Notes: generated by a model from the letters alone, not told the origin. A stretch of 64,000 nucleotides of DNA from Prochlorococcus marinus str. MIT 0918 (GCF_027359415.1 NZ_CP114780.1:1262764-1326763), one strand, 5' to 3'. Counted from the stretch's first letter, positions 34,040 through 44,946 are shown. Made by a program: numbers and translations.

Positions 34040-35811
34040 TAATAAGAAGTACCTACTTTACGATGGTGCACAGCTGTTTTTGCTTCTGTATTAGAAATAT
34101 TCCCATGCTCTACTAATGCATAAATTACCCAGTGATCGGATGTTTCTAGTCGTTGTTTTACAAAGCAATCCAAATATGCAAGAGCATCACTTAAAACAGG
34201 ACCACCTTTTGCAACATTGTTCATTATGTTAATACCTTTAAAGCGATCAGCTCCAGGTGGAAATCTTTTTAAAAATTGCCGAAATAGTTTTTGATAGTTA
34301 TTTTCTTCTAGGACATTTAAGACAAATCGATCTCCTACGTGCATCAATGTTTCAATAGCACGATCTTTGGCAACTGCAACAGTGAGACCAGGAGGATTAA
34401 AACTCGCTTGACTGACCCAACTAGCTACCATTGCACCACGACGATTCTCTGATCCTTCGCCTTGACTAGCAGTGACTACATAGAGCCCTCCACTAATACG
34501 TCCAATTGCTTTCATCAAGTCACCATCAAAGCTTTTAATAGTCGCAATATTTTTTTTACGATTCAATAATTGCCCTAAATCAGTTCCAGCTTCTTCAAAT
34601 CGTTGAAAAGTATTTGCATCAGGTGTGTCGCGTATTCTTAAAGGTGAAAATACTTCTTTTTGCCCTAGACCCCTCAATTGATTGGCAATTACATCAATTG
34701 GCTCATCGCTATCACCATAGCTTTCATAGACACCTATCCATTGTTTTGGTTTCAGTGCAGCGAGAAGGGTGCCTAAAGAACTTTGCAATTCAGAATTTGC
34801 ATTATTTGGCCAGGTTGGGACAATAATTGCTTTTGCATCTCCGATAAGAGCACTAAGCTCTTGAGCATCAGTTGCTCTTATATCTATTAGTTGTACTTGT
34901 GCATCTGCTTTATTAGCTCCTAATGCAATAGATTGACTTAGCCGATCACAAAATCCATATTGACTGATATAACAAATAGCAGCATATTCTTCACCTGTAT
35001 TAAGTTGATTACTCCATTCATAATAATTTTTTAACCATAGGTCAATATTGTGATGTAAAAGGGGGCCGTGACCTACAGCAATTGTTTTTATGTCAGGTAA
35101 TTTTTTTATTCTTTTAAGTGCTTGAATGACACTACGAGCATTGGGTCCCATTAAGCAGTCATAGTAGTAGCGAAAATCTGGTTCAATTACTTCAGGTTTA
35201 ACGTCTAATAGGTCTTCTGTGCAGTAATGAAGACCAAATGCATCACATGTGTATAAAATATTTGTTCCATAATCAAAGGAAAAAATTGTATCTGGCCAGT
35301 GAAGATTAGGAGCACTAATAAATTCTAGTTTGTGGTGTATTCCATTTGATTCATTCCTTCCTAAATCTAGTTCATCACCAGTTTTAATTGCTTTTGATTT
35401 GAATGGTTTATGAACTTGATTTTCTAAAAATTGGATGGCTACTTTTGAACCATAAATTTCAATCTCACTATTGAGTTCCAGAATGTCACTGATTAAGCCT
35501 GAATGATCTGGTTCTGTATGGCTAACAATTAAATAATTAATATTTTTAGGATCTACTTTCTTCCTAAGAACTTTTAACCATAGCTCTTGAAATTTTTCAT
35601 GACTTGTATCTATTAAAGCTATTTGCTTTCCTTCGATAATAAAACTGTTATAGGTTGTACCATTCCTTAAACCAAATTCAATATCAAAACGACTACGTTC
35701 CCAGTCTAGTGATCGAAAAGTAGTAGTGTTTTTTGCAATCACCTTGCATTGCAAAGACAGCTTTGGATTGTCTTGTGAATCATCGGTGTCAGTTTCAGAG
35801 TTATTGCTCAT
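34039..35811 (-). CDS. flv3: Flavodiiron protein, Flv3-type
   Basis: 590 residues with the same three domains as its neighbour. Canonical diiron ligands are present: SHTEPDHSG (HxExDH), HWPDTIFSF and the GHGP segment near residue 260, so this is the catalytically typical partner and most likely Flv3. First gene of the flv3-flv1-flavoreductase run, leftward. The heterodimer protects photosystem I under changing light in studied cyanobacteria. 124 bases separate it from the SWIM gene. Confidence 0.88.
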   Translation of the reverse strand: MSNNSETDTDDSQDNPKLSLQCKVIAKNTTTFRSLDWERSRFDIEFGLRNGTTYNSFIIEGKQIALIDTSHEKFQELWLKVLRKKVDPKNINYLIVSHTEPDHSGLISDILELNSEIEIYGSKVAIQFLENQVHKPFKSKAIKTGDELDLGRNESNGIHHKLEFISAPNLHWPDTIFSFDYGTNILYTCDAFGLHYCTEDLLDVKPEVIEPDFRYYYDCLMGPNARSVIQALKRIKKLPDIKTIAVGHGPLLHHNIDLWLKNYYEWSNQLNTGEEYAAICYISQYGFCDRLSQSIALGANKADAQVQLIDIRATDAQELSALIGDAKAIIVPTWPNNANSELQSSLGTLLAALKPKQWIGVYESYGDSDEPIDVIANQLRGLGQKEVFSPLRIRDTPDANTFQRFEEAGTDLGQLLNRKKNIATIKSFDGDLMKAIGRISGGLYVVTASQGEGSENRRGAMVASWVSQASFNPPGLTVAVAKDRAIETLMHVGDRFVLNVLEENNYQKLFRQFLKRFPPGADRFKGINIMNNVAKGGPVLSDALAYLDCFVKQRLETSDHWVIYALVEHGNISNTEAKTAVHHRKVGTSY

Positions 35812-35935
35812 AGATTTTACGGATCATGTTGAACATTTTAAATGGCATATGACCTATCCGAGAGTTCTTCTAATGAATAGATACCATTGATCGCCCAGAA
35901 CTTTTTACTTTTCTAGAGATTAGAATGCTTTTTAT

Positions 35936-36793
35936 TCAATTTTGGATGGACATTGCTTTGATCATCGCTTGCTGGGCTTTTGTTTGACCATGTGAAATTA
36001 AATTTTTAATAAATGTATTGTGTGAATTAGGAAATTTTGGATTTTGTGCCAAAGGAAATTCTTCTGTTGTAAATGTTTCCAATGTTTCTTCTGTAAGAGG
36101 AGTTATAACAACTAGATCATCATCTAATGTTTCTTGATATGACCACCAAAGCTCAGGATCCCTTTTCAAACTCTTTGAATCAGAAGTCTTTTTGTTATTT
36201 CTTATATAATTATTCTGTAATTCTGTTTGATTGAGCAAACTTCTTTTTTTAATTAGATTTGATAATAAAGTATTTTTATCTCTTCCACGCAATTGAAATA
36301 GTATGAAAGGATCTTCTTTGAATTGATCTCCCATTAAATAATAAATAGCACTTATATGTTTGCAGGGATTGGCTTTATCTGGACAACTACATTCACTTTT
36401 TACTTCTTGAAGATTGAAGGGGAAGAGCCGTTTTCCTGTAGTAGCAAAGGCTTTTTCGATGTCTTTTGGCATCGTTCCAGCCAATAATAATGCTGACCAT
36501 TTGGCTTTTTTAGCTAAGGCTTCTATTACATACGCCCAATCTTCATCATCAAGGATATCGAGCCAAAGCTTAACTTTGTATGGATCTTTTTCTGTCCCTT
36601 GCACTCGTGCATGAACTCTACGGCCTTCAAATCGTATTGAGGAAACATTCCCTTCTCTTGCATAGATCCAAGCACGCTCTAAACGTTTTTTAAATCGATA
36701 AGTATTGATTAGTTGCATCCATTGCTCTACCCACCATGATTGTTCTCCAAGACCTTCTTTTCCTATTGCCGTTGTTAATTTTTCGTTTTTCAT
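35936..36793 (-). CDS. SWIM zinc-finger protein
   Basis: 285 residues. The SWIM finger CSCPDKANPCKHISAIYYL (CxCx...CxH) sits near residue 136-155; an N-terminal part includes WWVEQWMQLINTYRFKKRLERAW. SWIM fingers bind DNA or protein. Directly downstream of the SNF2 helicase gene (19 bases), an arrangement common across bacteria, implying a two-component chromatin-like or repair machine of unknown role. Confidence 0.87.
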   Translation of the reverse strand: MKNEKLTTAIGKEGLGEQSWWVEQWMQLINTYRFKKRLERAWIYAREGNVSSIRFEGRRVHARVQGTEKDPYKVKLWLDILDDEDWAYVIEALAKKAKWSALLLAGTMPKDIEKAFATTGKRLFPFNLQEVKSECSCPDKANPCKHISAIYYLMGDQFKEDPFILFQLRGRDKNTLLSNLIKKRSLLNQTELQNNYIRNNKKTSDSKSLKRDPELWWSYQETLDDDLVVITPLTEETLETFTTEEFPLAQNPKFPNSHNTFIKNLISHGQTKAQQAMIKAMSIQN

Positions 36794-36812
36794 AGTTTGT
36801 TAATGAGGAGCA

Positions 36813-39800
36813 TCAAGTAGGATCTAAGGCAACTAATTGACTTAACTCATCAATACTTAGATCACTTAACCAATTCTCACTTGAGCCTACTATTTCTTCA
36901 GCTAGTTGGGCTTTTTGACTAATCATTTGATTCACTTTTTCTTCAATTGAGCCTTTAGTAATGAATTTATGGACTACAACCCTTTTGCTTTGACCAATTC
37001 GATATGCACGGTCTGTCGCTTGATTTTCAACTGCTGGATTCCACCATCGATCAATATGAAATACATGACTTGCTCTAGTTAAGTTAACCCCTACTCCTCC
37101 TGCTTTTAAGGAAAGTAAAAAAATATTGGGTCCTCTTGGATCTTCTTGAAAACGATCTATCATTTCTTGTCGACTTTTCTTAGATGTAGCCCCATAAAGA
37201 AATGGGACCTCAAAGTCTAACTTTTTCTCAAAGTATGATTTTAGCAAATTTCCCCATTCAGCAAATTGAGTAAATAATATACCTCTCTCATTAGATTCAA
37301 TCACCTCATATATTATTTCTACAAGTCTTTGAAGTTTTGAGGAGCGCTCTAAAAAGTCGTCATTAATATTTTTTTCTTTCAAAAATAATGCTGGGTGATT
37401 ACAAATTTGCTTGAGATGTGTAAGAAGGCCTAGTGCTTTACCTTGCCGCTGACCAATAGGGGATGAAGCTATTTCTTTTAAACTATTTTCTACAGCGTTC
37501 TTGTATAGCATTTCTTGTTCGATGGTTAAATTAATCCATTCATTTACTTCGATTTTTTTTGGTAAATCTGAGATAATAGATTCATCTGTTTTTACTCGTC
37601 TAAGAATAAATGGATTTACTTGTGCTTGTAGAGTTTTTAGAGAAGATCTATCTCCATAATGTTCAATCGGTAATTTATATCTTTGATTAAAGAACTCTTC
37701 TTCACCAAGAATTGCTGGATTTAAAAAATTCATTAGCGCCCATAGTTCACTAATACGGTTCTCTATAGGGGTGCCGGTTAGAGCAATTTTTAATGGATTA
37801 CCTTTAAGAGCTTGACTCATTTCTCTAATAAGAATACTTTGTTTTCCTTTTGGATTTTTTATCGCTTGAGCTTCATCAATAACAATTCCTTGCCAGTCAA
37901 TTTTGCGTAATAGATCATTATCTCTATACAGCAGACCATAACTAGTCATAAAGATATCTATATCATTGAGAGATTTTTGTAATTGCTTTATATTGGAGCA
38001 TCTGTTAGGGCCATAGTGCTCTTGTAGTGATAGGCCTGGAGTAAAAGTTAAAGATTCTCTTTTCCAATTTGTAAGAATTGAAGTAGGCGTAATCAGTAAT
38101 ATTGGTCCCTTAAGTTTAGATTGATTTTTTAGGTATTGAATAAAAGCTAGTAATTGAACAGTTTTACCAAGTCCCATGTCATCTGCTAAACATGCGCCCT
38201 GATTAAAACGATGGAGAAATGATAGCCAGCCTAAACCCCTTTCTTGATACGGTCTTAATTGTCCATGGAATCCTTCTGGAGCAGCTAAAGGCTCGGGTGC
38301 TTCGTTATGATGGTATTGATTTAAAACTTGTTTGAGTCTAGGTCCAGCAATAAATTGGTGCACCGGAATTTTTGAAAGCGTATTTCCTGCATTTGCAGTC
38401 AGACGTAATGCCTCCTCGAGATTGAGAGTTGGTGGATTAGCCAAGAATTTTTCAACATTGTCTAAGTCGTTAGGACGTAGTTGAAACCATGTTCCTTTAT
38501 GGTTAAAAAGAGTGCTGTTTTTTTGTGCAAAAATGTTTAACTTTTGCATGTTTAGTTTTATACCTCCTATCATGAGCTCCCAACTCCAATTAAGCTTTTC
38601 TCCTAATATTTTTCCTTGTGATCTATCTATTAGCTCGGCTTGAATAGCTATTCCAAGTCGACTGGCTAATCCTTTCGACAGACTTTTAGGGAGTATGATA
38701 CTAATTCCTATATCTCTAAGCTTTGCGGATGAGGTTTTAATCAGTAGCAATGCCTCATCAGCAGACAGTTGCATTGAATTAGGGTTTGGAACTTCAAGGC
38801 CCCTTTCAATTGTAGGGAAAACATGTATAGCTCTACCTAGACCTTCAAGAAGTATTTCACTAGGACGTTGAATATTGATTGAACCAATTTGTATGGATTC
38901 TGAGCCTATTTTCCATATTTTTTCTGCAGAAATTTTTAGGCTTGGATCTGTTTCTGCTTGTAAGAAAAAGTTGAGGTTCCAAAGATCATCATCATTAATA
39001 GGTGCGCTTAGCTCTAGACATGTTTTTGCTGAGTTCCAAGTATTTGATATTCCCCCTTTCCAATTCGTCGATGCTTTTACTAATCGATTTGTGTCTTCAT
39101 CGCTTAAATTCAAGGCCCCGTCTTTTGATCCAAGTGCCTTTTGCCACGCTATTAATAATGGATCAAGATCTTTTGTTGGTGCTTCAAAGTCTTGGCGCAG
39201 TTGTGCATCAATAATTTCTTCTAGAAGATTGTATAGCTCAATCCGATTATTACTTTGGCGAATTGATGCCAGGGGATTCAGTTGTGATATGTAATTCGAA
39301 TTTGCAGGTTTATCAGATTTGCTTCTTAGTTGTGTAACTTCTAACCATTGAGTTCCACAAGTTGTGATTAATGGCATTCTTTTTAGAAACTCTTCCAATC
39401 GTCTTCTTTCTGTTTCTTGATTGAGTAATGGAACCCAGCGAGCTCTATAGGAGGAAGATTGAGTTTGATGTAATTCCACTTTGGGTAGCCATAAACCGCG
39501 TGCAATAAGACTTAAGGACCAGCGGTTTATATGAGTCCACCAAAGGATTTCATCACTAATTTCGAAATCATTATTTGATAAAGGTAAGTTTGACAGCCAT
39601 GTTGATGCTTCTAATGGGGAGAGAGCTAATCCATCTATTTTCCATGGCCATGATTCGTACTCTGTTGAGATTGTTTCTCCAGCTTGTATTGGTAAAAAAG
39701 CGTCTTGTTGGCCATAGTTTTTACCTTTTTTTTCTTTTATTAACTTGCTGGGTAGAGTCAAAGATGCTTTTCTGTCTAATATTTCATTAGGCAATAATTT

Positions 39801-39983
39801 TTTCTGATTCAGCCAAGCTCTTAATTGTTGTGAAGAAAGAGTAAATGGATGGTCAGAAGGTTCAATAGTTGGTTTTACTGGTGTTACTGAACGCCATGTA
39901 TCTGCCCACAGGAATAGAACTGGTTTGTTTTTATCTGAGGAACCTGTCGAGATGGTTAACCATGTAGCATGTAGCAAGCTCAT
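36813..39983 (-). CDS. SNF2/Rad54-family helicase
   Basis: 1,056 residues. A long N-terminal region (1-560) of the bacterial SNF2-associated type precedes the motor: LADDMGLGKTVQLLAF (I), LLITPTSILTNWKRE (Ia), VIDEAQAIKNPKGKQS (II), LTGTPIENRISELWALMNFL (III), then ILFTQFAEWGN, LSLKAGGVGVNLTRASHVFHIDRWWNPAVENQATDRAYRIGQ (V-VI). ATP-driven DNA translocase; cellular function in cyanobacteria unknown. First gene of a pair with the SWIM protein. Long divergent gap (190 bases) to alaS. Confidence 0.93.
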   Translation of the reverse strand: MSLLHATWLTISTGSSDKNKPVLFLWADTWRSVTPVKPTIEPSDHPFTLSSQQLRAWLNQKKLLPNEILDRKASLTLPSKLIKEKKGKNYGQQDAFLPIQAGETISTEYESWPWKIDGLALSPLEASTWLSNLPLSNNDFEISDEILWWTHINRWSLSLIARGLWLPKVELHQTQSSSYRARWVPLLNQETERRRLEEFLKRMPLITTCGTQWLEVTQLRSKSDKPANSNYISQLNPLASIRQSNNRIELYNLLEEIIDAQLRQDFEAPTKDLDPLLIAWQKALGSKDGALNLSDEDTNRLVKASTNWKGGISNTWNSAKTCLELSAPINDDDLWNLNFFLQAETDPSLKISAEKIWKIGSESIQIGSINIQRPSEILLEGLGRAIHVFPTIERGLEVPNPNSMQLSADEALLLIKTSSAKLRDIGISIILPKSLSKGLASRLGIAIQAELIDRSQGKILGEKLNWSWELMIGGIKLNMQKLNIFAQKNSTLFNHKGTWFQLRPNDLDNVEKFLANPPTLNLEEALRLTANAGNTLSKIPVHQFIAGPRLKQVLNQYHHNEAPEPLAAPEGFHGQLRPYQERGLGWLSFLHRFNQGACLADDMGLGKTVQLLAFIQYLKNQSKLKGPILLITPTSILTNWKRESLTFTPGLSLQEHYGPNRCSNIKQLQKSLNDIDIFMTSYGLLYRDNDLLRKIDWQGIVIDEAQAIKNPKGKQSILIREMSQALKGNPLKIALTGTPIENRISELWALMNFLNPAILGEEEFFNQRYKLPIEHYGDRSSLKTLQAQVNPFILRRVKTDESIISDLPKKIEVNEWINLTIEQEMLYKNAVENSLKEIASSPIGQRQGKALGLLTHLKQICNHPALFLKEKNINDDFLERSSKLQRLVEIIYEVIESNERGILFTQFAEWGNLLKSYFEKKLDFEVPFLYGATSKKSRQEMIDRFQEDPRGPNIFLLSLKAGGVGVNLTRASHVFHIDRWWNPAVENQATDRAYRIGQSKRVVVHKFITKGSIEEKVNQMISQKAQLAEEIVGSSENWLSDLSIDELSQLVALDPT

Positions 39984-40133
39984 AAGAGGGATATATTAAA
40001 CATCAATTGTTTTCTTCTTTCTTTTTAGCAAGGAATAACAATAATGATTTTGAGAAATGTCTCAGCTCAATAATGACAGTTAATTGGTTAGATTCTATGA
40101 GAAGCAAATTTTTTGTTTGTTTTTTGAATTTGT

Positions 40134-40150
40134 ATCATGCTTCGCATGAT
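40134..40150. promoter_or_regulatory. Hairpin in the alaS leader
   Basis: Perfect inverted repeat ATCATGC (40134-40140) / GCATGAT (40144-40150) with a TTC loop, ending 23 bases before the alaS ATG. It is not followed by a T-tract, so it is not a classical terminator; it could be a leader structure or a binding site. Function is not shown. Confidence 0.35.
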
Positions 40151-40173
40151 TTCCCCAAACCCTTAAATTTGTT

Positions 40174-42852
40174 ATGGCGGTTGAACGAGTGTCGTCAAAT
40201 TATCAAATGAAATCTCTTACAGGAGAAGAGATAAGAGCAGCATTTTTAAATTTTTATGAGAAGCGTGCGCATAAAGTTTTGCCTAGTGCTTCTTTAGTTC
40301 CTGATGACCCCACAGTTTTGCTAACCATCGCTGGGATGCTTCCTTTCAAACCTGTTTTTCTTGGCCATGTAGATAGACCATCGAAGAGAGCAACTACTAG
40401 TCAAAAATGTATTAGAACAAATGACATAGATAATGTTGGCAAAACAGCAAGGCATCATACTTTTTTTGAGATGTTAGGAAACTTCTCCTTTGGTGATTAT
40501 TTTAAAAAGGAAGCAATCCAATGGGCTTGGGAGCTCAGTACTCAAGTTTTTGGCTTAGACCCAAAAAATTTAGTGGTTAGTGTATTTCGTGAAGATACTG
40601 AAGCCGAAGAGATATGGAGGGATGAAGTTGGGGTAGACCCTAGCCGTATTATTCGAATGGATGAGTCAGATAATTTTTGGTCCTCAGGCCCAACTGGTCC
40701 GTGTGGACCATGTTCTGAACTTTATTATGATTTTCACCCTGAACTTGGTGATCTGAACATTGATTTGGAAGATGATAATCGATTTATAGAATTCTATAAT
40801 TTGGTTTTCATGCAATACAACCGTAATGCAGATGGAGGTTTAACACCTTTAGCTAATTGCAATATTGACACAGGTATGGGACTGGAGAGAATGGCGCAAA
40901 TATTACAGGGTGTTCCTAACAATTATGAAACAGATCTCATATTCCCTCTTTTGGAAAAAGTTGCCTCATTGATTGAGGTGGATTATCAGGCGTTGGAAGA
41001 AAAAAAGAAAATATCTCTGAAGATTATAGGGGACCATACTCGAGCATGTGTTCAATTGATCAGTGATGGTGTTTCTGCTAGTAATTTGGGTCGAGGCTAT
41101 GTATTAAGAAGACTATTAAGACGTGTTGTGAGGCATGGCCGCTTGCTTGGAATTAACAAGCCTTTTTTGATTGACATTGCTGAAGTAGCCATTGAACTTG
41201 TAAAGGCTTCCTACCCTCAAGTTCTTGAAAGGCAAGAATATATTTTAAAAGAGCTTCAAAGAGAAGAAGTTCGCTTTCTTGAGACCCTAGAAAGAGGAGA
41301 GAAATTATTAAATGATTTGTTGGCTTCTAAACCAAAACAAATATCCGGGGAGCAGGCATTTGAGTTATATGATACATATGGCTTTCCTGTTGAATTAACT
41401 GAAGAGATTGCAGATGAACACTCGTTAAAAGTTGATTTGAAGGGTTTTCAAAATGCTATGAATCAACAGCGTCAAAGAGCTAAAGATGCTGTTAATACTA
41501 TTGATTTAACGCTGCAGGATGCTATTGAGAAAGTGGTTGATGAAATAGGTGAAACAAGCTTTTGTGGATATAATAAATTAGATCAACAAGGTAAGATTAA
41601 AGCGATAGTTGTAAATGGAGTGTCTGCAAGTAAATGTAATGTTGGGGATAAAATTGATTTGGTTCTTGATGCTACTCCTTTTTATGGAGAAGGTGGTGGC
41701 CAAATAGGAGATGCAGGAATTATTACAGGCATAACATCAGATAGTTTAGATACTATTGTCGAAGTCGATAATGTACGTCGAATAAAAGGAGCTTTTGTTC
41801 ATTCAGGAGTTGTTCAGTCTGGAAAATTACATTTAGGCGATGTTGTGGAAGCCAAGGTTAACAGGTTTAACCGCAAGTGTGCCCAATCAAACCATACTGC
41901 TACACATTTATTACAGGCTGCTTTAAAGCAGATTGTTGATTCAGAAATTAGTCAAGCAGGATCTTTAGTAGGTGTAAATAGATTACGCTTTGATTTTCAT
42001 GCATCTGAACCGGTTTCATCTACTCAATTAGAGCAAGTAGAAAATTTAATTAATTCTTGGATCACAGAGGCCCATTCATTGATAGTTAGTGAAATGAAGA
42101 TAGATGAAGCAAAGTCTGCTGGTGCAGTTGCGATGTTTGGAGAAAAATACGGAGAAACAGTACGAGTTGTTGATGTTCCAGGAGTCTCAATGGAACTCTG
42201 TGGCGGTACTCATGTTGCTAATACAGCTGAAATAGGTGTTTTTAAAATAATTAGTGAATCTGGTATTGCTTCAGGTATTCGCAGAATAGAAGCTATTGCC
42301 GGACAGGGAGTATTAAATTATTTAAATGAAAGAGAGTCTGTGGTAAAAAGGCTAACAAGCCTATTTAAGGCTCAATCTAATGAAGTTGTTGATCGTGTAA
42401 TTGCTTTACAAACTGAAGTGAAAGCTTTAAATAAATTACTTATCAAAGCTCAAAATGATGTTATTGCTTCTAGAGCTTTAACATTAGTTGATCAAGTTAT
42501 TTCGATTAGAAATAGTCAATATTTAATTAAACGTCTAGATGGTATGAAAGGTGATTCATTGCAATCGATGGCAACTCGTTTATTAGATCACTTAGGGAGC
42601 CAATCAGCTATATTGTTGGGAGGTACACCTGACCCGAAAGATAGTAAGAAAGTAATTTTAGTAGCTGCTTTTGGAAAAGATCTTATTGAAAAAGGATTAC
42701 ATGCTGGAAAGTTTCTTGCCCCAATAGCGAAGCTGTGTGGAGGAGGAGGAGGAGGTCGCCCTGATTTAGCTCAAGCTGGTGGACGAGATGCTAAGACATT
42801 AGATTCTGCTTTGGAATTCGCAAATAAGAAGTTAATTGAATTATTGAGTTAA
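40174..42852 (+). CDS. alaS: Alanyl-tRNA synthetase
   Basis: Charges tRNA-Ala. 892 residues. Class II catalytic core (FLNFYEKRAHKVLPSASLVP, TSQKCIRTNDIDNVG, FWSSGPTGPCGPCSELYYD, GMGLERMAQILQG), then the editing domain (NHTATHLLQAALKQ, CGGTHVANTAE, four zinc-binding residues) and the C-Ala domain ending in CGGGGGGRPDLAQAGGRD. ATG at 40174; a later ATG eleven codons in (before SLTGEEIR) is possible. Convergent with speA, one base apart. Confidence 0.97.
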   Translation: MAVERVSSNYQMKSLTGEEIRAAFLNFYEKRAHKVLPSASLVPDDPTVLLTIAGMLPFKPVFLGHVDRPSKRATTSQKCIRTNDIDNVGKTARHHTFFEMLGNFSFGDYFKKEAIQWAWELSTQVFGLDPKNLVVSVFREDTEAEEIWRDEVGVDPSRIIRMDESDNFWSSGPTGPCGPCSELYYDFHPELGDLNIDLEDDNRFIEFYNLVFMQYNRNADGGLTPLANCNIDTGMGLERMAQILQGVPNNYETDLIFPLLEKVASLIEVDYQALEEKKKISLKIIGDHTRACVQLISDGVSASNLGRGYVLRRLLRRVVRHGRLLGINKPFLIDIAEVAIELVKASYPQVLERQEYILKELQREEVRFLETLERGEKLLNDLLASKPKQISGEQAFELYDTYGFPVELTEEIADEHSLKVDLKGFQNAMNQQRQRAKDAVNTIDLTLQDAIEKVVDEIGETSFCGYNKLDQQGKIKAIVVNGVSASKCNVGDKIDLVLDATPFYGEGGGQIGDAGIITGITSDSLDTIVEVDNVRRIKGAFVHSGVVQSGKLHLGDVVEAKVNRFNRKCAQSNHTATHLLQAALKQIVDSEISQAGSLVGVNRLRFDFHASEPVSSTQLEQVENLINSWITEAHSLIVSEMKIDEAKSAGAVAMFGEKYGETVRVVDVPGVSMELCGGTHVANTAEIGVFKIISESGIASGIRRIEAIAGQGVLNYLNERESVVKRLTSLFKAQSNEVVDRVIALQTEVKALNKLLIKAQNDVIASRALTLVDQVISIRNSQYLIKRLDGMKGDSLQSMATRLLDHLGSQSAILLGGTPDPKDSKKVILVAAFGKDLIEKGLHAGKFLAPIAKLCGGGGGGRPDLAQAGGRDAKTLDSALEFANKKLIELLS

Positions 42853-42853
42853 T

Positions 42854-44800
42854 CTATTCTTGGAGGTAAGTACTTTTTCTGAGACTAGTTTCTATATGCT
42901 CTATTAGATTTTGAGCATCTTTTATTTTTAGGTTTCCTTTTTGAATACCTATTTCACTAGCCATTCTTAATCTCTCTAGTAATTGTTCAGAGTCATGCTC
43001 CATTGCAAGTAGCACATCGCTTTTAGTATTTCCTCGAACTACATGGTCAAGTTTATATTTTCCATTATTAATGAGACGTATATTGACTGCATTTATACTT
43101 CCAAATAAATTGTGGAGGTTGCCCATTACTTCTTGATAAGCTCCACTAAGGAACATGCCTATTAAGTAATCGTCATTTGGGTGTAAAGTATGTAATTCAA
43201 GTAATGGTTTAACCTTTCCATTGTGAATAAATTGTGCGAGTTTACCATCTGAGTCGCATGTAAGATCAGCAAAATGTCCTAACTGACTGGGCTTTTCATC
43301 AAGACGGTGAATAGGCATAATTGGAAATAGTTGATTGATAGCCCATGTATCTGGAGCAGAACGAAAGATAGAAATGTTGGCGTAATAAGTTTCAGATAGT
43401 TCTGCATTGAGTACTTGTACTTCTTCAGGTATTATCGGATGATTAGTTAATAGATTTGCAAGTTTTTTTGCGCATGATTTTGTGAGTTGTTCAGCTATAG
43501 CACGTTCTGTCAGATCTATGAAGCCAAGTCGAAAAGCAGCCAGAGCATCTTCTTTGAATTTAACTGCATCATTCCATGATTCTTGAAGTTTTGATGTTTC
43601 TATTGAATTATTTTTACTATAGTCTTCGATACCTTTTAGTGTTGTTCTGAGATTTTTAACAGACAAGCATTCATTATTTGTTTTAGTTGGAATTTCTTCT
43701 TCTACAGAACTGGTTCCTAAAATATTAAAGATAAGGATTGAAAAATGGCTACACAGAGCACGTCCACTTTCACTAATTAATGTAGGAACTTTAATTTTGT
43801 TGCTGTGACAGCATTCTTGAATAGTTGCGACAACGTCATTTGCATAATTTTGTAATGAGTAATTAGTTGAAGCAGGCGTAGCAGTACGACTTCCATCATA
43901 GTCGACTCCTAAACCTCCTCCTACGTCTAGTTGCCCCATAGGAGCACCTAGTCGATGTAATTCCACATAAATTTGACTTGCTTCCTGTAAAGCATTTTTT
44001 AATACACCTATATCATTTATTTGACTTCCTATATGAAAATGGAGAAGAGATAATTCTTCTAGGAGCCCTGCAGATTTTAATTGTTTGACTGCTCGCAAGA
44101 TTTCTGGTATTGATAATCCAAATTTTGCTTTTTCCCCTATTGAATCTCCCCACCGACCACTACTTTGACTTGACAGTTTGGCTCTAATACCAATAAGAGG
44201 AGCTGCCCCTAGTTTTTTGCTTGATTTAATAATACGTTCTACTTCATCTGATTGCTCAATAACGACGACTGGTTGCCTACCTAGTTTACGTGCAAGAATA
44301 GCCGTTTCGATATATTGCATGTCTTTATAGCCATTACAAATAAGAAATGCTTCTGGGTCATTAATAAGAGATAAAGCAATAAGAAGTTCAGCTTTACTCC
44401 CTGCTTCCAAACCAAAGTGCCATTTTTGTCCAATGGATACTATCTCTTCTACAACATGACGTTGTTGATTACATTTAATCGGGAATACGCCTTTATATTT
44501 GTTGTCATAGCCATAGTTATTAATGGCATTTTCAAATGCTTGATGTAGGTGTCTCATTCTGTCTTCAAGAATATCGTCAAAACGGATTAATAATGGAGGT
44601 TTTAAATTGCGACCTTTTAATTCATCTAAAAAAACTTTTAGGTCCAGTTTGATGCCTTCTTTGCCATGAGGACTGACGTCAATATTTCCAGAGTGGTTGA
44701 TAGAGAAGTAGCGTTCTCCCCAGCGATCTATTCCATACAAGGAGATGCTGTTTTGAACAGACCATGCTTTTTCTTCATGTTTAATTTTGGATTTAGTCAA
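42854..44800 (-). CDS. speA: Biosynthetic arginine decarboxylase
   Basis: Makes agmatine, first step of polyamine synthesis. 648 residues, PLP fold III. Seen: FPIKCNQQRHVVEE (PLP lysine near residue 102), GLEAGSKAELL, LHFHIGSQINDIG, DVGGGLGVDYDGS and ESGRALCSHFS. Start is TTG at 44800: no ATG or GTG lies before the conserved SLYGIDRWGERYF. Convergent with alaS with one base between stops. Confidence 0.95.
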   Translation of the reverse strand: MTKSKIKHEEKAWSVQNSISLYGIDRWGERYFSINHSGNIDVSPHGKEGIKLDLKVFLDELKGRNLKPPLLIRFDDILEDRMRHLHQAFENAINNYGYDNKYKGVFPIKCNQQRHVVEEIVSIGQKWHFGLEAGSKAELLIALSLINDPEAFLICNGYKDMQYIETAILARKLGRQPVVVIEQSDEVERIIKSSKKLGAAPLIGIRAKLSSQSSGRWGDSIGEKAKFGLSIPEILRAVKQLKSAGLLEELSLLHFHIGSQINDIGVLKNALQEASQIYVELHRLGAPMGQLDVGGGLGVDYDGSRTATPASTNYSLQNYANDVVATIQECCHSNKIKVPTLISESGRALCSHFSILIFNILGTSSVEEEIPTKTNNECLSVKNLRTTLKGIEDYSKNNSIETSKLQESWNDAVKFKEDALAAFRLGFIDLTERAIAEQLTKSCAKKLANLLTNHPIIPEEVQVLNAELSETYYANISIFRSAPDTWAINQLFPIMPIHRLDEKPSQLGHFADLTCDSDGKLAQFIHNGKVKPLLELHTLHPNDDYLIGMFLSGAYQEVMGNLHNLFGSINAVNIRLINNGKYKLDHVVRGNTKSDVLLAMEHDSEQLLERLRMASEIGIQKGNLKIKDAQNLIEHIETSLRKSTYLQE

Positions 44801-44946
44801 GTTCTCAAAAGAAGAAAGAATACAATCTAGAGATTTCTGATTTTATAGTTCAATCTTAGGCAAGTTTTGTTTAATCCTATTGTTTTACTTGCCAAGAGGG
44901 TACTTTGCAGAAGACGATATCTCCATGATTTGTTTATTTTGCTTTT

